This document shows positions 31,869 through 41,994 of a stretch of DNA of 64,000 bases, in pieces. Made by a program: the position numbers and the translations under genes. Each line of letters starts with the position of its first letter. Position 1 is the first letter of the stretch. The stretch is from Nematopogon swammerdamellus (Eukaryota > Arthropoda > Insecta > Lepidoptera > Adelidae): NCBI GenBank assembly GCA_946902875.1, contig OX336340.1, forward strand, positions 13,407,566 to 13,471,565. The letters are read 5' to 3'. The notes beneath the pieces were generated by a model. The model saw nothing but the letters and a program-made list of their open reading frames with translations, was not told the DNA's origin and made no database searches.

Positions 31869-32280
31869 GCGGCGGGTGGCCGAGTGGTTTGGGCATCGGC
31901 TTCTCATGCGAGAAGTCCGCGGTTCGAATCCCGTCGGCGTGTACCAATGAGTTTTTTCTGACGAAAAAATTTATGTGCATAGCTACACCTGCTGCTTCAC
32001 CGTTCGGAACCGGTGTAAAACTGTAGGTCCCTTCCCATGCCCCTTACTAGGTGGTAGGCTCAAATTGTAGCCGGCTGGGTTGATACCACCGTACTGGATG
32101 TAAGATGGCCGCATAGCAGCCTCGGTTGTGTTCTCTTCTAGTCCAGTATAGCCAGGAATCCAGGGAAGTCTCCGGTATGGCACCTACCTTCTCGGAGGTG
32201 ATATTGGCTGGTCGGAACATGCGCTTCGGCCCCTCCAACTCAGCCAATCATACAGGATTTCATAAAAAAAAAAGCACAAT
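31869..32280 (+). mobile_element. SINE family 2, full-length copy
   Basis: Head resembles a class II tRNA (Ser/Leu type): GGTGGCCGAGTGG (box A) and GGTTCGAATCCC (box B). The body shares CTGTAGGTCCCTTCC and TAGGTGGTAGGCTCAAAT with the other SINE family. It then has a specific 3' half (CCTCGGTTGTGTTCTCTTCT, ATGGCACCTACCTTCTCGGA) and an A-tail. Other copies are at 35590-35795 and 46690-47045, both inverted. Confidence 0.8.
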
Positions 32281-32394
32281 CAGATAACCGTTTCGCTCGG
32301 ATGACCATTTTATGTTTTAATCAAATTTTATCCAGTCTTTTGGGTGCTCAGATTTATTGAGCCTGGTCTCTAAGTGTGCTGGGTGATACAGTGT

Positions 32395-32520
32395 CAGGAT
32401 GCAGTGGCGGGGTGACGCCGCGCCGGCGCGGAGGCGACGCGCGGCTGGTAGGGGACGGGGCGCAGAGCGGCGCGGGGCGAGGGAGCGGGGCGGCGGCGGC
32501 GCGGCGTGTTGGAGTAGAGT
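32395..32520. other. GC-rich block
   Basis: Strong run of CG-rich sequence (GGCGCGGAGGCGACGCG...). No open frame that matches a family. Perhaps a regulatory or replication-related island. Composition only. Confidence 0.35.
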
Positions 32521-32629
32521 AGCGGTCTCTCAATTAAACCTGATGTTCACCAATGTCTACGCCTTTTAGGTTTCCGCCTATTAATACGCCTATATCTAGC
32601 TAATTAGAAAATATATACATACTAGGTGT

Positions 32630-32877
32630 AGCCCGCAGCTTCGATAGCGTCAAATTTGTATTTCAAAAGAAACAATTTAAGTAACGAAGGGCGACGCCGA
32701 GGGCCAAGCTGCTTGCACGTAAACGATAAACCTTCTCGAATAAGGTAAGTATCTAACGGCGAGGCAATAGGCCGAGCTGCATTCTGGAAGATCGTAAACC
32801 TTCTTGTAGAAACTCAAAAACTAAGGGCGAGGCCGAAGGCCGAGCTGTGTTCAGTTAAACGATAATCTTCACGAATA
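32630..32877. repeat. LINE-tail-like repeats, GGCGAGGCCGAAGGCCGAGC type
   Basis: Three staggered imperfect copies of a block containing GGGC-GA-GCCGAGGGCCAAGCTG, GGCGAGGCAATAGGCCGAGC and GGCGAGGCCGAAGGCCGAGC, each about 70-80 bp apart, each followed by a TAAACCTTCT-like string or variant. Confidence 0.6.
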
Positions 32878-33188
32878 AATTGCTGGATGGGTAACCGCTC
32901 GACCGTTGGAGGCTGACCGTCGTTCGGATTCCACGTTAAACTGTAGGTCCCTTCCTTTCTTACCTTACTGTATCAACACCGTGTACTGGTACCACTGCAC
33001 TGAACGAAACGTCGTCGGTCGAAACGGCTATGTAAATAGTTCGTGTTTTCCGTCCAGTTCAGTGTTGCCGACATTAAATTAAGGGAAGCATTAACACGAC
33101 ATCTAGTTCACCCGGTTATGGGCTTACATCACGGATGGTGTAGATAGGTGATGTAGCCAACCGTGTCAGTTTCCATAAAAAAAAAGTT
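32878..33188 (+). mobile_element. SINE family 1 copy
   Basis: Contains the end of the 5S-like block (GCTGGATGGGTAACCGCTCG), box B (GTTCGGATTCC), the core (ACTGTAGGTCCCTTCC), the TTTCCGTCCAGTTCAGTGT block, the GGTGATGTAGCCAACCGTGT tail and poly(A). The first part of the head is missing. Confidence 0.8.
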
Positions 33189-33189
33189 T

Positions 33190-33730
33190 GTAATAGAGTA
33201 AGTAACAAGTCTGTATCAGACAGACAGGAGAGACATACAGAGTAACTTTTGAATTTATAATATTAACTAGATATAAATAGTATATAGTATGGATTAATTA
33301 AGTGGGTACTATGGACTCGAATGGCATTATAGCGACACATTATGTTTGACATTAACATTACTTATGTGTGGCTAAACACTTCATGCCCACCATGTAACAT
33401 ATTGTACGCGCACTATACATATAACTATATCATACCGAATAGTGATATTTTTAAAGTAAAATAAATTCTCGATTTACGTAATTTAATATTTTTATTGACT
33501 TATTATATTATAGTTTCAGTCCTTTATTTCACATTTAAAATTTGTATATTAATTTTACATATATTATAGTTTCAGTTATTGTTGTTATTTATTAAAATAA
33601 ATACTCATGCATACTATCCCAAGAGAGACGCCACCAGTGGGGCGGATACCACCTCTTGCTGTAACAACATTCAACATAATCAAGGACGAAGACTTCACCG
33701 CTGTTATATTTGCTGAGATCTTTAATCATC
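33190..33730. other. Intergenic, no gene seen
   Basis: AT-rich; contains a duplicated TATTATAGTTTCAGT string (about 33505 and 33565). Confidence 0.35.
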
Positions 33731-33734
33731 AGTT

Positions 33735-34130
33735 TTTTAGGCTACCGTATCCGGTACGGGACCCTATAACTAAGCCTACGCCGTCTGTCTGTCTGCCCGT
33801 CTGTCCGAGGGCTGTATCTCTTGAACCGTAATAGGTAGCTCGTTGAAATTTTCACAGAATATGTGTTACTTATTATTGAAAATATAACAACAATTATTAA
33901 AAAAAATAAGAAAAAGTAAAAAATTCACGGGGGTTCCTATAGAAGAAATTAAAAAGTGTATGCGCGCCATCTACCGAAAAGAGTATGAAGCATTTTAACT
34001 AATCATGAATTTAAACTAATATGAACCATTTCATAAACACGCCATAGATGGCGTGAGTGGCGCTGACCATGGTATGGCCATACGGATCCCTCGGTGCTCG
34101 AGTTTGACTCGCACTTGGCGGGGATTTTTT
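33735..34130 (+). repeat. GGCCAAGTGCGAGTCG-type repeat, near full length
   Basis: Runs from the CGTATCCGGTACGGGACCCT block through CTGTATCTCTTGAACCGTAA and CACAGAATATGTGTTACTTA to the terminal GAGTTTGACTCGCACTTGGC. Confidence 0.65.
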
Positions 34131-34139
34131 TTCCCTAAC

Positions 34140-34340
34140 TGTTCTGTCCATATTGTTTTACATGTGGAACTGTCTTCCGGCGAGTTTATTTCCCAAATCC
34201 TTTAACCTGGGTGCATTCAAACATCGTATTAATAGTCTAGCTAGACAGCCTAGTAACAGTACGCAAATCTGCTGGCATGGCGCCTAACTGAGCCTGGTTT
34301 CGCGTGGAGAGGTGATTTTGGCTCTGTCCACTGCACCATT
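34140..34340 (+). pseudogene. Reverse transcriptase C-terminal tail fragment
   Basis: Reads like the end of a CR1/Jockey-type ORF2: WNCLPASLFPKSF, NLGAFKHRINSLA, then a TGGTTTCGCGTGGAGAGGTG-type 3' UTR as at about 38833. No catalytic part. Confidence 0.5.
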
Positions 34341-34567
34341 GGTCCCTCTGCACAGCTACCCATGTTGGTTAACATATAAAAACATAGGTGGGGTGTTAGC
34401 TAGAAGAGACTTGTTATACGAGTATCTTTTTTAATTTAATAAAATAAGTAGCTTTCGGCGGATGCAGTGATCGTGGTAAGTACTATGTATGTGAAAAACT
34501 AAAATTTAAACATTATTAGCACTTCTTAAAAAATAAAATGACTATATGATTTTATTGAATTTCACAT

Positions 34568-34573
34568 TTTATT
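34568..34573 (-). terminator. Poly(A) signal after the distal gene E last exon
   Basis: AATAAA on the minus strand, 25 bp past the stop of the 34657-34598 exon. No canonical AATAAA follows the proximal exon, only ATTAAA variants near 34848 and 34869. Confidence 0.5.
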
Positions 34574-34597
34574 TAAATATTTCATAGCACGAAAATT

Positions 34598-34657
34598 CTA
34601 TCCTAAAAGCGATGCCAATACTGCCGGTGCCGGACTCGCAAAACCCGCTGCTGGTGG
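34598..34657 (-). CDS. Gene E alternative last exon, distal copy
   Basis: After a TTTTACAG acceptor, phase 0: PPAAGFASPAPAVLASLLG and stop. 60 nt. It has its own poly(A) signal. Confidence 0.7.
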   Translation of the reverse strand, partial: PPAAGFASPAPAVLASLLG

Positions 34658-37600
34658 CTGTAAAATAATCAAAATATTTGTAGTGAATAAAATATATGAA
34701 TTTGTATACGTTTTAAATTATTTATACATGTATAAGTACAGCTTTTGGTCGCGGCTATTTCAAGGGCGTGATATTTCTGCTTATAAAAGTTTCAAGTAGG
34801 TACGTTTATATATATTTATGAAACTAAATCAATTTTAAAAATAATTAAATTTAATATTATATTAAAACAATTTAATTTATGACGCAATAATAAAATCTAT
34901 CCCAATAGCGACGCCACTAGTGCAGGAGGTGGCGCTGCACCCACTGGCTGTAACAACACAAAACAAATCATTCAAGCATGAAAACATTTACTGCGACGAA
35001 AGCACACATTGACGCTGACGACAATTCAACCCCAAGAGTGATGCTACCAACAAACGCCCCCGCCGCCGTAGCCACGGGAGTGGTAGTGGTGGCTGTAGAA
35101 AATACAAATTGAAATCGCAATTTTTCCCACGAAATACACAAAAAACTCGCTAGCGAAGAATAGAACGGATATGACTCCCTTCTCATATTACTAGGTGGTG
35201 GGATTTAACCCGCCCGGGTTGGTACTACCGCTCTGAATGAAAGGTCGGTCGAAACGGCCATTTAAATAAGTTTGTGTTTTCCGTCCAGTTCAGTGTAGCC
35301 GGCACGACCGAAGGGAAGCACTGACGGGGCACCAAGTTCACCCGGTGTTATGGGCTGATATCACGGATGTTGTAGGTGATGTAGACAACCGTGTCAGTTT
35401 CCATAAAAAAAAAAGAGAAGGAAAAGTCCTGTCAGTGGAAACGTTGTTCACACACAGAGGGCTCCGTAGCATATTATGTCCCTACTTGCACGAATAGCGA
35501 GTGTGCGCAGCAATCACGTGGTCGCACTCGCACGTATCTCGCGTTCGCGTTCGGCATTATAATTTTTTTTTATGTAGTCCGGTATGGGTGGCTGAGTCAG
35601 AGGGGCCAAAGCGCATGCTCCCACCAGCCAATATCACCTCCGAGAAGGTAGGTGCCATACCGGAGACTTCCCTGGATTGCTGGCTATACTGAACTAGAGG
35701 AGAACACAACCGAGGCTGCTATGCGGCCATACCGGTACTAACCCAGTCGGCTACAATTTGAGCCTACCACCTAGTAAGGGGCAAGGGATTGTATTCATAT
35801 ATTGAATCCTTCATATCTACCAAGTAAGATGGCAACTAAATTACATGCGTTCACCGATAGATGGCGTGATCCCTCACGCCATCTATCGGTGACTGCTCAT
35901 ACTTTTGTAGTTAAAATCTTTGATCATTCGGTAGATGGCTCTTCCGCATATTATGATACTTGCATGGGGACCCCTCAATATTTTACTTATTGTTTTTTAA
36001 TTTAAATTTTCTACTACTACGGTTCAAAAAATAACGCCGTCAGACTGACAGACAGACAGACGGCGTAGGTAGGTAGGTAGTAATATGTAGACTTCTATAT
36101 GGATACGGAATCCTAAAAATATTCCGGAAATATGTTCGCACTCATTCTTGGTCATATAAACACGCAAAAACCAATGAATTTTCATAATTATGTAGAGATA
36201 AAAAAACTATATGAGGTCTTACGGCAATGACGAGCTCCGGACGGCCGCCGGCCGCGGCGGCGCCGGTCTGGACGCTCGGATGGTATCCAGTTTCGTCGGC
36301 TACGAAGGTGACGGTGTAGAGCTGTCCGTCCGGCCCGGTGTATGAGTAGCCGCCCCGCACCACCAACCCTCCAGCCGTCTGGGACCCGCTCTCCGAGCGG
36401 GAGATCCCGTTCGATGTCTCAAACCAATTGGACAAACAAAATCGTAACAAATTAATTAAAATAAATCAAAAAAGGTTGGTTTTTAGTGCTTTCAACATAC
36501 AAAGTACATACACGCATCAGATAAACCTGCTAGTTTACACACACCAAATAAAATAATAATCAATAATAACTCTGTGATTATGTTTATAACAATATTCTAC
36601 AACGGGGAGAATGATTGACTAGTACATATTTTGGCACAAACAGTAGTATGTGCACATTGTCTAAAATATCTAAGAAGGTTTAAATTACGACGAACGTATG
36701 GGCGGGTGTTGCATTTCCATATAATTAGTGTCACAGTCATTAGCTGCGAGTCACAAATTATTGTTGTACACATATAAAAAAAACCGCTGAACAAGCACTG
36801 CATTCACAGTGCGCTTAAATAACAACGTACGTAATTGCACTTTGGCTTTTATTTCATCTAGAAAATCCAGGCTTAGCAGGCTGAGAAGTATGTGCTACTA
36901 TAACGCTACCAAAACTTGTAGACCAATGGCATTAGTGTTAGTGATAATATGTACAAGTGTACGCGCTGAGTGCATCTATTAGTGTGCCGAGCACCGCAGT
37001 GGCGTTCACGCACACTAACTCACTAACTAACACTAAAGCCATTGGTCTAAAAGTTTTGGTAGGGTAGTACGTCAAGTAAATAAACACTTACAATATTATA
37101 AAGTAACATAATTAAATTATTTAATGCGATAATAATCTCAACTAGATATTATTAATAAATATAAAATAAATGCAATGTTATAATGAGTGTGAACTCACTT
37201 GAAGCTATACTGTCCGAGGCCATCGTTATTATTGTCGTATAGTAATATTTTAGCTTCACTCTCATCTTGTGACTGTACAGGCCCAATGTGAACTAATAAT
37301 GCCGCGCACAACAGCCATTGGACGTAGTTCATCTCCTGAAAATAAACCAAATATAGTTCAAAAAAAGAAGAGATAAGAAGGGAAGGAACCTACAGTCAAC
37401 CCCCAACGGTCGAGCGGTCACCCATCCAAGACCGCGCTCGAGGTTGCTTAACAACAGTCGATCGACCGATCGTTTTTAGGTTCTTATTGCCACTATTATA
37501 TGCACTACCTTTATACATATTATATTCTCACACACACATTCCGGAAATACGTCCTTTTCAGTTCGATTACGACATTCCACGAGGGCAACATTTCACAAAT

Positions 37601-37665
37601 ATTCACAATTATTAGGTATTTACAAAATTACTGATTTTTAGGGAATGTTATTTACTACTTACCAT
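34598..37665 (-). CDS. Cuticular protein, RR-1-like (CPR), gene E
   Basis: Coding exons 37665-37663 (ATG only), 37335-37199, 36424-36223 and a last exon, either 34947-34897 (130 aa) or 34657-34598 (133 aa). Start: the exon 1 ATG precedes a GTAAGT donor and joins in frame to GAG-ATG; the second ATG (37332) could also serve. Signal peptide is MEMNYVQWLLCAALLVHIG. The spacer has ILLYDNNNDGLGQYSFK. The domain runs FETSNGISRSESGSQ, GLVVRGGYSYTGPDG, YTVTFVADETGYHP, with the conserved Glu present. An Ala/Gly linker ends ELVIA at a GTAAGA donor, and last exons end ASLLG. Oddity: the acceptor of the domain exon reads TTG where AG is expected (36426-36425), although reading frame and homology fix the junction there. 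The gene may be mis-spliced, non-functional or use a rare TG acceptor. No clear TATA box. Confidence 0.75.
34897..34947 (-). CDS. Gene E alternative last exon, middle copy
   Basis: After a GTTACAG acceptor, phase 0: PVGAAPPPALVASLLG and stop. 51 nt. Confidence 0.7.
   Translation of the reverse strand, partial: PVGAAPPPALVASLLG
35026..35092 (-). pseudogene. Gene E last exon, proximal copy, stop lost
   Basis: After a TTCTACAG acceptor the phase-0 frame gives PPLPLPWLRRRG and then LVASLLG. One extra base puts TGA out of frame, so the reading continues to a TAA further on. The +1 frame reads TTTTPVATAAGAF, more like an ordinary CPR tail, so more than one indel is possible. Decayed or long-tailed variant. 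Confidence 0.5.
35160..35412 (+). mobile_element. SINE family 1 copy in gene E intron
   Basis: Carries ACTAGGTGGTGGGATTTAAC, GGTCGGTCGAAACGGCCATT, TTTTCCGTCCAGTTCAGTGT, CACCCGGTGTTATGGGCTGA and a terminal A-run. Head missing. Confidence 0.8.
35585..35795 (-). mobile_element. SINE family 2 copy, 3' part
   Basis: Inverted relative to 31869-32280: GGCTGAGTCAGAGGGGCC, CACCTCCGAGAAGGTAGGTG, GAGGAGAACACAACCGAGGC, GCCTACCACCTAGTAAGGGG. Confidence 0.75.
35851..35892. repeat. Perfect 19-bp inverted repeat, 4-nt loop
   Basis: TCACCGATAGATGGCGTGA, loop TCCC, then its exact complement. Confidence 0.85.
36005..36120 (-). repeat. GGCCAAGTGCGAGTCG-type repeat fragment, inverted
   Basis: TACGGTTCAAAAAATA, a GACAGACAGACAGACGGCGT run, and GGATACGGAATCCTAAAAAT. 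Confidence 0.5.
36906..37062. mobile_element. MITE with long terminal inverted repeats
   Basis: Left end CTACCAAAACTTGTAGACCA with ATGGCATTAGTGTTAG, right end CTAACACTAAAGCCATTGGT with CTAAAAGTTTTGGTAG. Arms about 37 bp with few mismatches around a roughly 85-bp core. No coding. Lies in gene E's intron between exons 36424-36223 and 37335-37199. Confidence 0.75.
37378..37480 (-). repeat. SINE family 1 head fragment with 5S-like block
   Basis: Inverted: GGAACCTACAGTCAAC, then GCGGTCACCCATCCAAGACC and GGTTGCTTAAC. These are the complements of the 5S-like core. Confidence 0.65.
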
Positions 37666-38550
37666 TATTTGTGTTAATATTATAAATATGTTACTAGATG
37701 CACTGCCTATTTTGCACTATTCAATTATTCAAGAAACACCACACTTCTTTTGTTTGTGGAACCACTTGAATGTTCATGAGAATTATAATGAGAATAAATG
37801 TACGAGTATTATATTATTACTCGGGCAGTATGCGCGCAGTGCACGCACAGTCGTCGCCCCGAAAACTGAAGATACTCTTGTAACAACTTGTCCCGTTCAC
37901 TAGTTTTTTGCACGCCTCAAACGCACTTCGCGTGGCGTAGCGTCTCCTATGTGTGTCACAAGTTTCTGTAGGTTTATTTCCACTTTTGGAGCTGACTGTA
38001 CTTAATGTCAGACAAATTACAGGTGCCGCCCGCGCCGCACCGCAACGAAGTATATTTCCAAATACCTAATATTACCGCTCAAGTCTTACGTTTTATATGT
38101 TTTGATATTTAGGCTTTAGATGCCTCTTACTAAAGCTATCTCTTTGATGCTTATATCAGGTAAGTACAGAGCTGTAACTCGTAGATAACCTATTGAAACG
38201 AAATTAAGTGCTACTGTTTGTTATTACATAACTGCACTGCACGTCAGCTCTTAGCCTGGGTACACGGGCCACAACGTAGTCTTTTGGAACTAGTGATAAA
38301 CGTTTTATGATATTTAGTGATAATTGATATAAATATTATATGTACTTCTATTTATCCAATTTCGTAAAATAAATTAATAATAATTTCTCACACTTCAATT
38401 TTATTTGTATACCACCAAATGATTTCACTCGTTCTTGGATACAGCGCCGAGCGGTCCATCTTGTTGGAAGACTCGAAACTCACTGATAGTCTAGCTAGAG
38501 TCTCTGAGTCAATGTCGTTTTGTAGGTTCACTCAGTCTGTTCTGCAGGTA
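37666..38550. other. Intergenic between genes E and F, upstream of E
   Basis: Likely holds the gene E promoter, but no TATA box at the expected distance was found. No gene recognised. Confidence 0.35.
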
Positions 38551-38554
38551 TTAC

Positions 38555-38890
38555 CATGAACGTTACTCTGAAGTACTTGCACCTCGCTTATTCCTTGCCA
38601 ACCAACTATCTCCGTTCACTCGTCTCGCAGAGTAACTAACATCCTTTTGTTGTTGAGAACCCATGGTTTCTCAAAGAAATTTTTCTGTCTCGCCGCCAGT
38701 GTGTGGAATAGCCTTCCGGCGTGTGTTCCCCGACATTCTTTACCTATAGGGTCTTCAAACGTCGCTCGTATCAACCGGATGAACAGACCTACAATAGGCC
38801 ACAAAGTCAGCTCGTATGGTAACTAGGCTGCGCTTGGTTTCGCGAGGTGTGGTGAAATTGGCTGTGCGGAGAATCTTTGGTATCTTGTCA
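38555..38890 (+). pseudogene. Reverse transcriptase C-terminal tail fragment
   Basis: Frameshifted remains of a CR1/Jockey-like ORF2 end: FYRYYHERYSEVLAP, a tract corresponding to VWNSLPACVPDI and VFKRRSYQP, then the TGGTTTCGCGAGGTGTGGTG 3' block as at about 34300. Confidence 0.55.
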
Positions 38891-40225
38891 TAGCTACCGG
38901 TACTGATTCTGAAATTATTTTGTTTTTTTAACTTTAACGTGCATACATTATTAATTATGAACAACATGAGCGGAAGAGACTGATTTTTTAAGGTCACTTG
39001 TCAAGGCCTCAAGATTTTAGCGGCTGTTGATTCCACTCGTAATTATCCATAAACATTGCACGTCTTAAATAAGGAATCTTGCTTCCGCGTTTGTTTTGAT
39101 GACTTTATATGCGTTTTGCTAGTGTGTTTTATGGACAACCGGTACGGGTCGCTGTGCCCGTTTAATTTAAATTATAAAATGTCTAAACAATGTTTTATAA
39201 GTACCAGTTTTACCACGATGGTTATCCCTGGTTAAGCCAATATGTGCATCGGAGTGAAAACAATTTAAAGATTTGCACCGATCGAGACCGCAGCATCAAA
39301 AAACCTACTGTGACATAAGAAGCACCCAGTTCGCGACATATCGCACAATAGAACATTCTCGCAACACTTCGTGACTAGTTACATAATGCTGTAAGTGCAA
39401 ATCAAAACTGCCTCACATTTTGCCCGCGCCTATTGTCTAATCAGAGGCTTATCTCGGGTCGTGATTTATCGCGCATTATTCCAATGACAGAGAAAGTTGA
39501 GGTCGATTCCATGTTTGAGATCGATTTGAGGACGCTGACCGACCGTCAGACGAGGCGCCTGACCCCAATCGCTCGCCCGCAACCTGCACTCGGCGCTGCG
39601 CGGGCGCGGCGGCGTCGGAGAACATCTTCGCGCCTTTAATGGTTAACTTCTTTCATAATATTATAGACATATACATTCGTAATTGTTCATCGATACGTTT
39701 TACCTGTAATTTCTTTCCAGGTGTTATGTACATTTTTAGCATGTAGGTATACCTAAAATACCTAAATATGTTTTGTATAGTTAATGAATGCTTATTTATT
39801 ACCTACTTATAAAGAGAAAATATGTAATTTTGTTATGTTGTATATGTATTTAATAAATAACTTTAAATACAGCTTTATATGATTTGGTGTTTAACTTAAA
39901 AACATATTACATTTATTTATAATTTATTATGACATTTTAATATTTTATTTATTTGTTTTATCAACACATATGTATAGTATATGCATTGATTTTATTCGTA
40001 CAAACATCAGATGAGACATAATGAAAAATATCTGTATCGAAAACTACGTAGATTAAAAACAAAAAACCGTTCTCCATACTGTATACATTTTCGTGAACAC
40101 CTAACCTCAAAATAACCTACAAATTGAAAATGTTCTCCATATTTTAAGTAGACTTACATTTAGTAAGTTTTAATGTTGCTATTGCATTTTATTTTTTTAA
40201 ACGACATAATATAAGTTTTGTTTTA
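38891..40225. other. Intergenic, no gene seen
   Basis: A GC-richer block at 39420-39640 carries a 68-codon plus frame with no known domain. GGACAACCGGTACGGGTCGC at about 39133 recurs near 59903, so it is part of a dispersed repeat. Confidence 0.35.
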
Positions 40226-40227
40226 TG

Positions 40228-40385
40228 GGAAGCACGACATATGGCGCACGCCAGACTAACGCAAAGGTATAGTTCGACGGCGCCCACGGGCATTAGGATA
40301 TTTACGGGGGCTGCGAATACCATGTCGGCCGGCTAGCTGGACCTTCACATTATGTTTGAAGGATCCCAGTTTCATTATGCTCTTA
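40228..40385 (+). repeat. Dispersed repeat, GGCGCACGCCAGACTAACGC type
   Basis: Shares GCACGACATATGGCGC and GACGGCGCCCACGGGCATT with 62336-62402, and the GGGGGCTGCGAATACCATGT block with 48740-48765. Confidence 0.55.
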
Positions 40386-41160
40386 CCATTATGAGGCACT
40401 AAAGACGACTTAGTTTTGTCGACGTTTCGTTTCGAGACGAAAGTATGTACCTCATATCATAACCCAAAACATTAACATAACATAAGTACTCAAAAATTAA
40501 ATTCAACCAATCAAAGTCAACATGATGTACGTATTCGAGCATTTCAACGGTCATATAACTGACAGCCTACCCCGCGCAAGTAATAAAGCAGTGAGAAGGC
40601 AGTCAGTCAGTAGGTCAAGATGAATGCTGTTAAAACATCTGCTGTATGTACATACTGAATTAGCTTCAAGTAGAAAGTATGTTAAGTCCAACAATTTTTA
40701 ATTAAAAACTATTATCAAACAGAATAATTAATTCTAATTTGTGCTTGTTAATTTTATGAAAAAAAAAAAACAATAAATAAATAAAAATTGCAGCTTCCTG
40801 CAAAACAATGTGATGGAATAAAAAGACTCGAAAAGTCTTTTGTCATCATTTATTTTAGGATTTAATATTACCTATTTCCAAGAAACTTTAAAATTGTTAC
40901 TTATATTTATTTATGAACAACAACATTTTCTCCATACTCTTAATTCAAGTTTCGAGTGATTTAACAAATTGGTGTGCAGTGAAGTCAGTCAGTATCTTCA
41001 CTTTTGACATGCTTGTGGATTTGGTTCCAACGTTTATAAATAGTAGAGGTGGTGTGGTCGACATGAAACCACAAACTACGGCGCATAGATCGTGTCAAAG
41101 GTTGTACTATTTTTATTGTTTTATTATATGTGTTTCGGTTAAGTACATATAGGTACTTAC
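40386..41160. other. Intergenic, no gene seen
   Basis: AT-rich, no gene recognised. Confidence 0.3.
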
Positions 41161-41301
41161 TTAGGCCCACTTGCACCAACACGAATTTAAGATATAAACC
41201 AGTTTAACTCGTTAAGCTAGCACCCGTTGACTGTGGGAACCGCGTTTAAATCCATAACTCGCTACTTAACTCTAAACTCGTGTTGGTGCAAGTGGGCCTT
41301 A
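41161..41301. mobile_element. Harbinger-like MITE, copy 1, TTA duplication
   Basis: Element 41164-41298 (135 bp) flanked by TTA on both sides. Ends GGCCCACTTGCACCAACACG and its complement. A second copy is at 47178-47313. A 3-bp TTA/TAA duplication is typical of PIF/Harbinger elements. Confidence 0.85.
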
Positions 41302-41404
41302 GAGCCTTAAAACTGTTCTGCCAAAACTGGATGTAGGTATTATGAGAAAAAAAAAATTTTATACCAAATAATTTGCTAAGATTTGTCTTCTACGGATTTG
41401 CAAT

Positions 41405-41990
41405 TTATCTTATGCACATACATATGGTCCTGCTATATCCTCCGATTATTCTCAATATATCTAGTTTGTAAAGTTTCGATTTGCAGCTGTTTTGGTAGAG
41501 AAAGCATCCGTAATCCAAGTGGCTACGGACTAGACTTATGTAGAGCTGTCTTAAGTGCATTGAGCGGATTCCCCAAGAACTGCCAGCCAGAACCTTGAGA
41601 ATGTCTAAATATTTCGAGGTCTTTCTGCAGCTTTCTGTTATTTGTTTTCCCCACTTCAAGCCTTCATCTAACCACAATCCTGATGATTTTACAACTGTGG
41701 CTCTTTTCAGTGTCAAACCATTTAGCTGCATATTAATTTCAGTTCTCTTATGGCGTTTGGAAAACAAGCAAAATTCTGACTTAGATGTTGAGATTGCTAA
41801 ACCTATGTCACTTAGCAGTTGTACAATTAACATGAGCGTATCTTCAATTAGGTTGATCGCACGGTTTAAACCTGAACTCGTTAAAAATCACAAAATCATC
41901 TGCATACTGTGAAATTATTACATTCTGAAATCTTTTACATATTTCAGCCGTAACGATATTAAATAATAGTGGTGACATTTGTAATATTTA
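41405..41990 (-). pseudogene. Non-LTR reverse transcriptase fragment with YADD
   Basis: Minus-strand remnant: PLLFNIVTAEIC, then QYADDFVIF (the RT catalytic motif, about 41900), a break, then STSKSEFCLFSKR, VKSSGLWLDEGLKWGKQI, SSWGIRSMHLRQLYISLVRS and LDYGCFLY. Order and words are those of an I/Jockey-like ORF2. It is interrupted by at least one frameshift and truncated at both ends. Different from the copy at 21521. Confidence 0.75.
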
Positions 41991-41994
41991 ATGT

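Noticed and set aside
31874..31946. tRNA-like sequence with good A and B boxes
   Set aside because: It is the head of SINE family 2: SINE body and A-tail follow and the anticodon arm is irregular.
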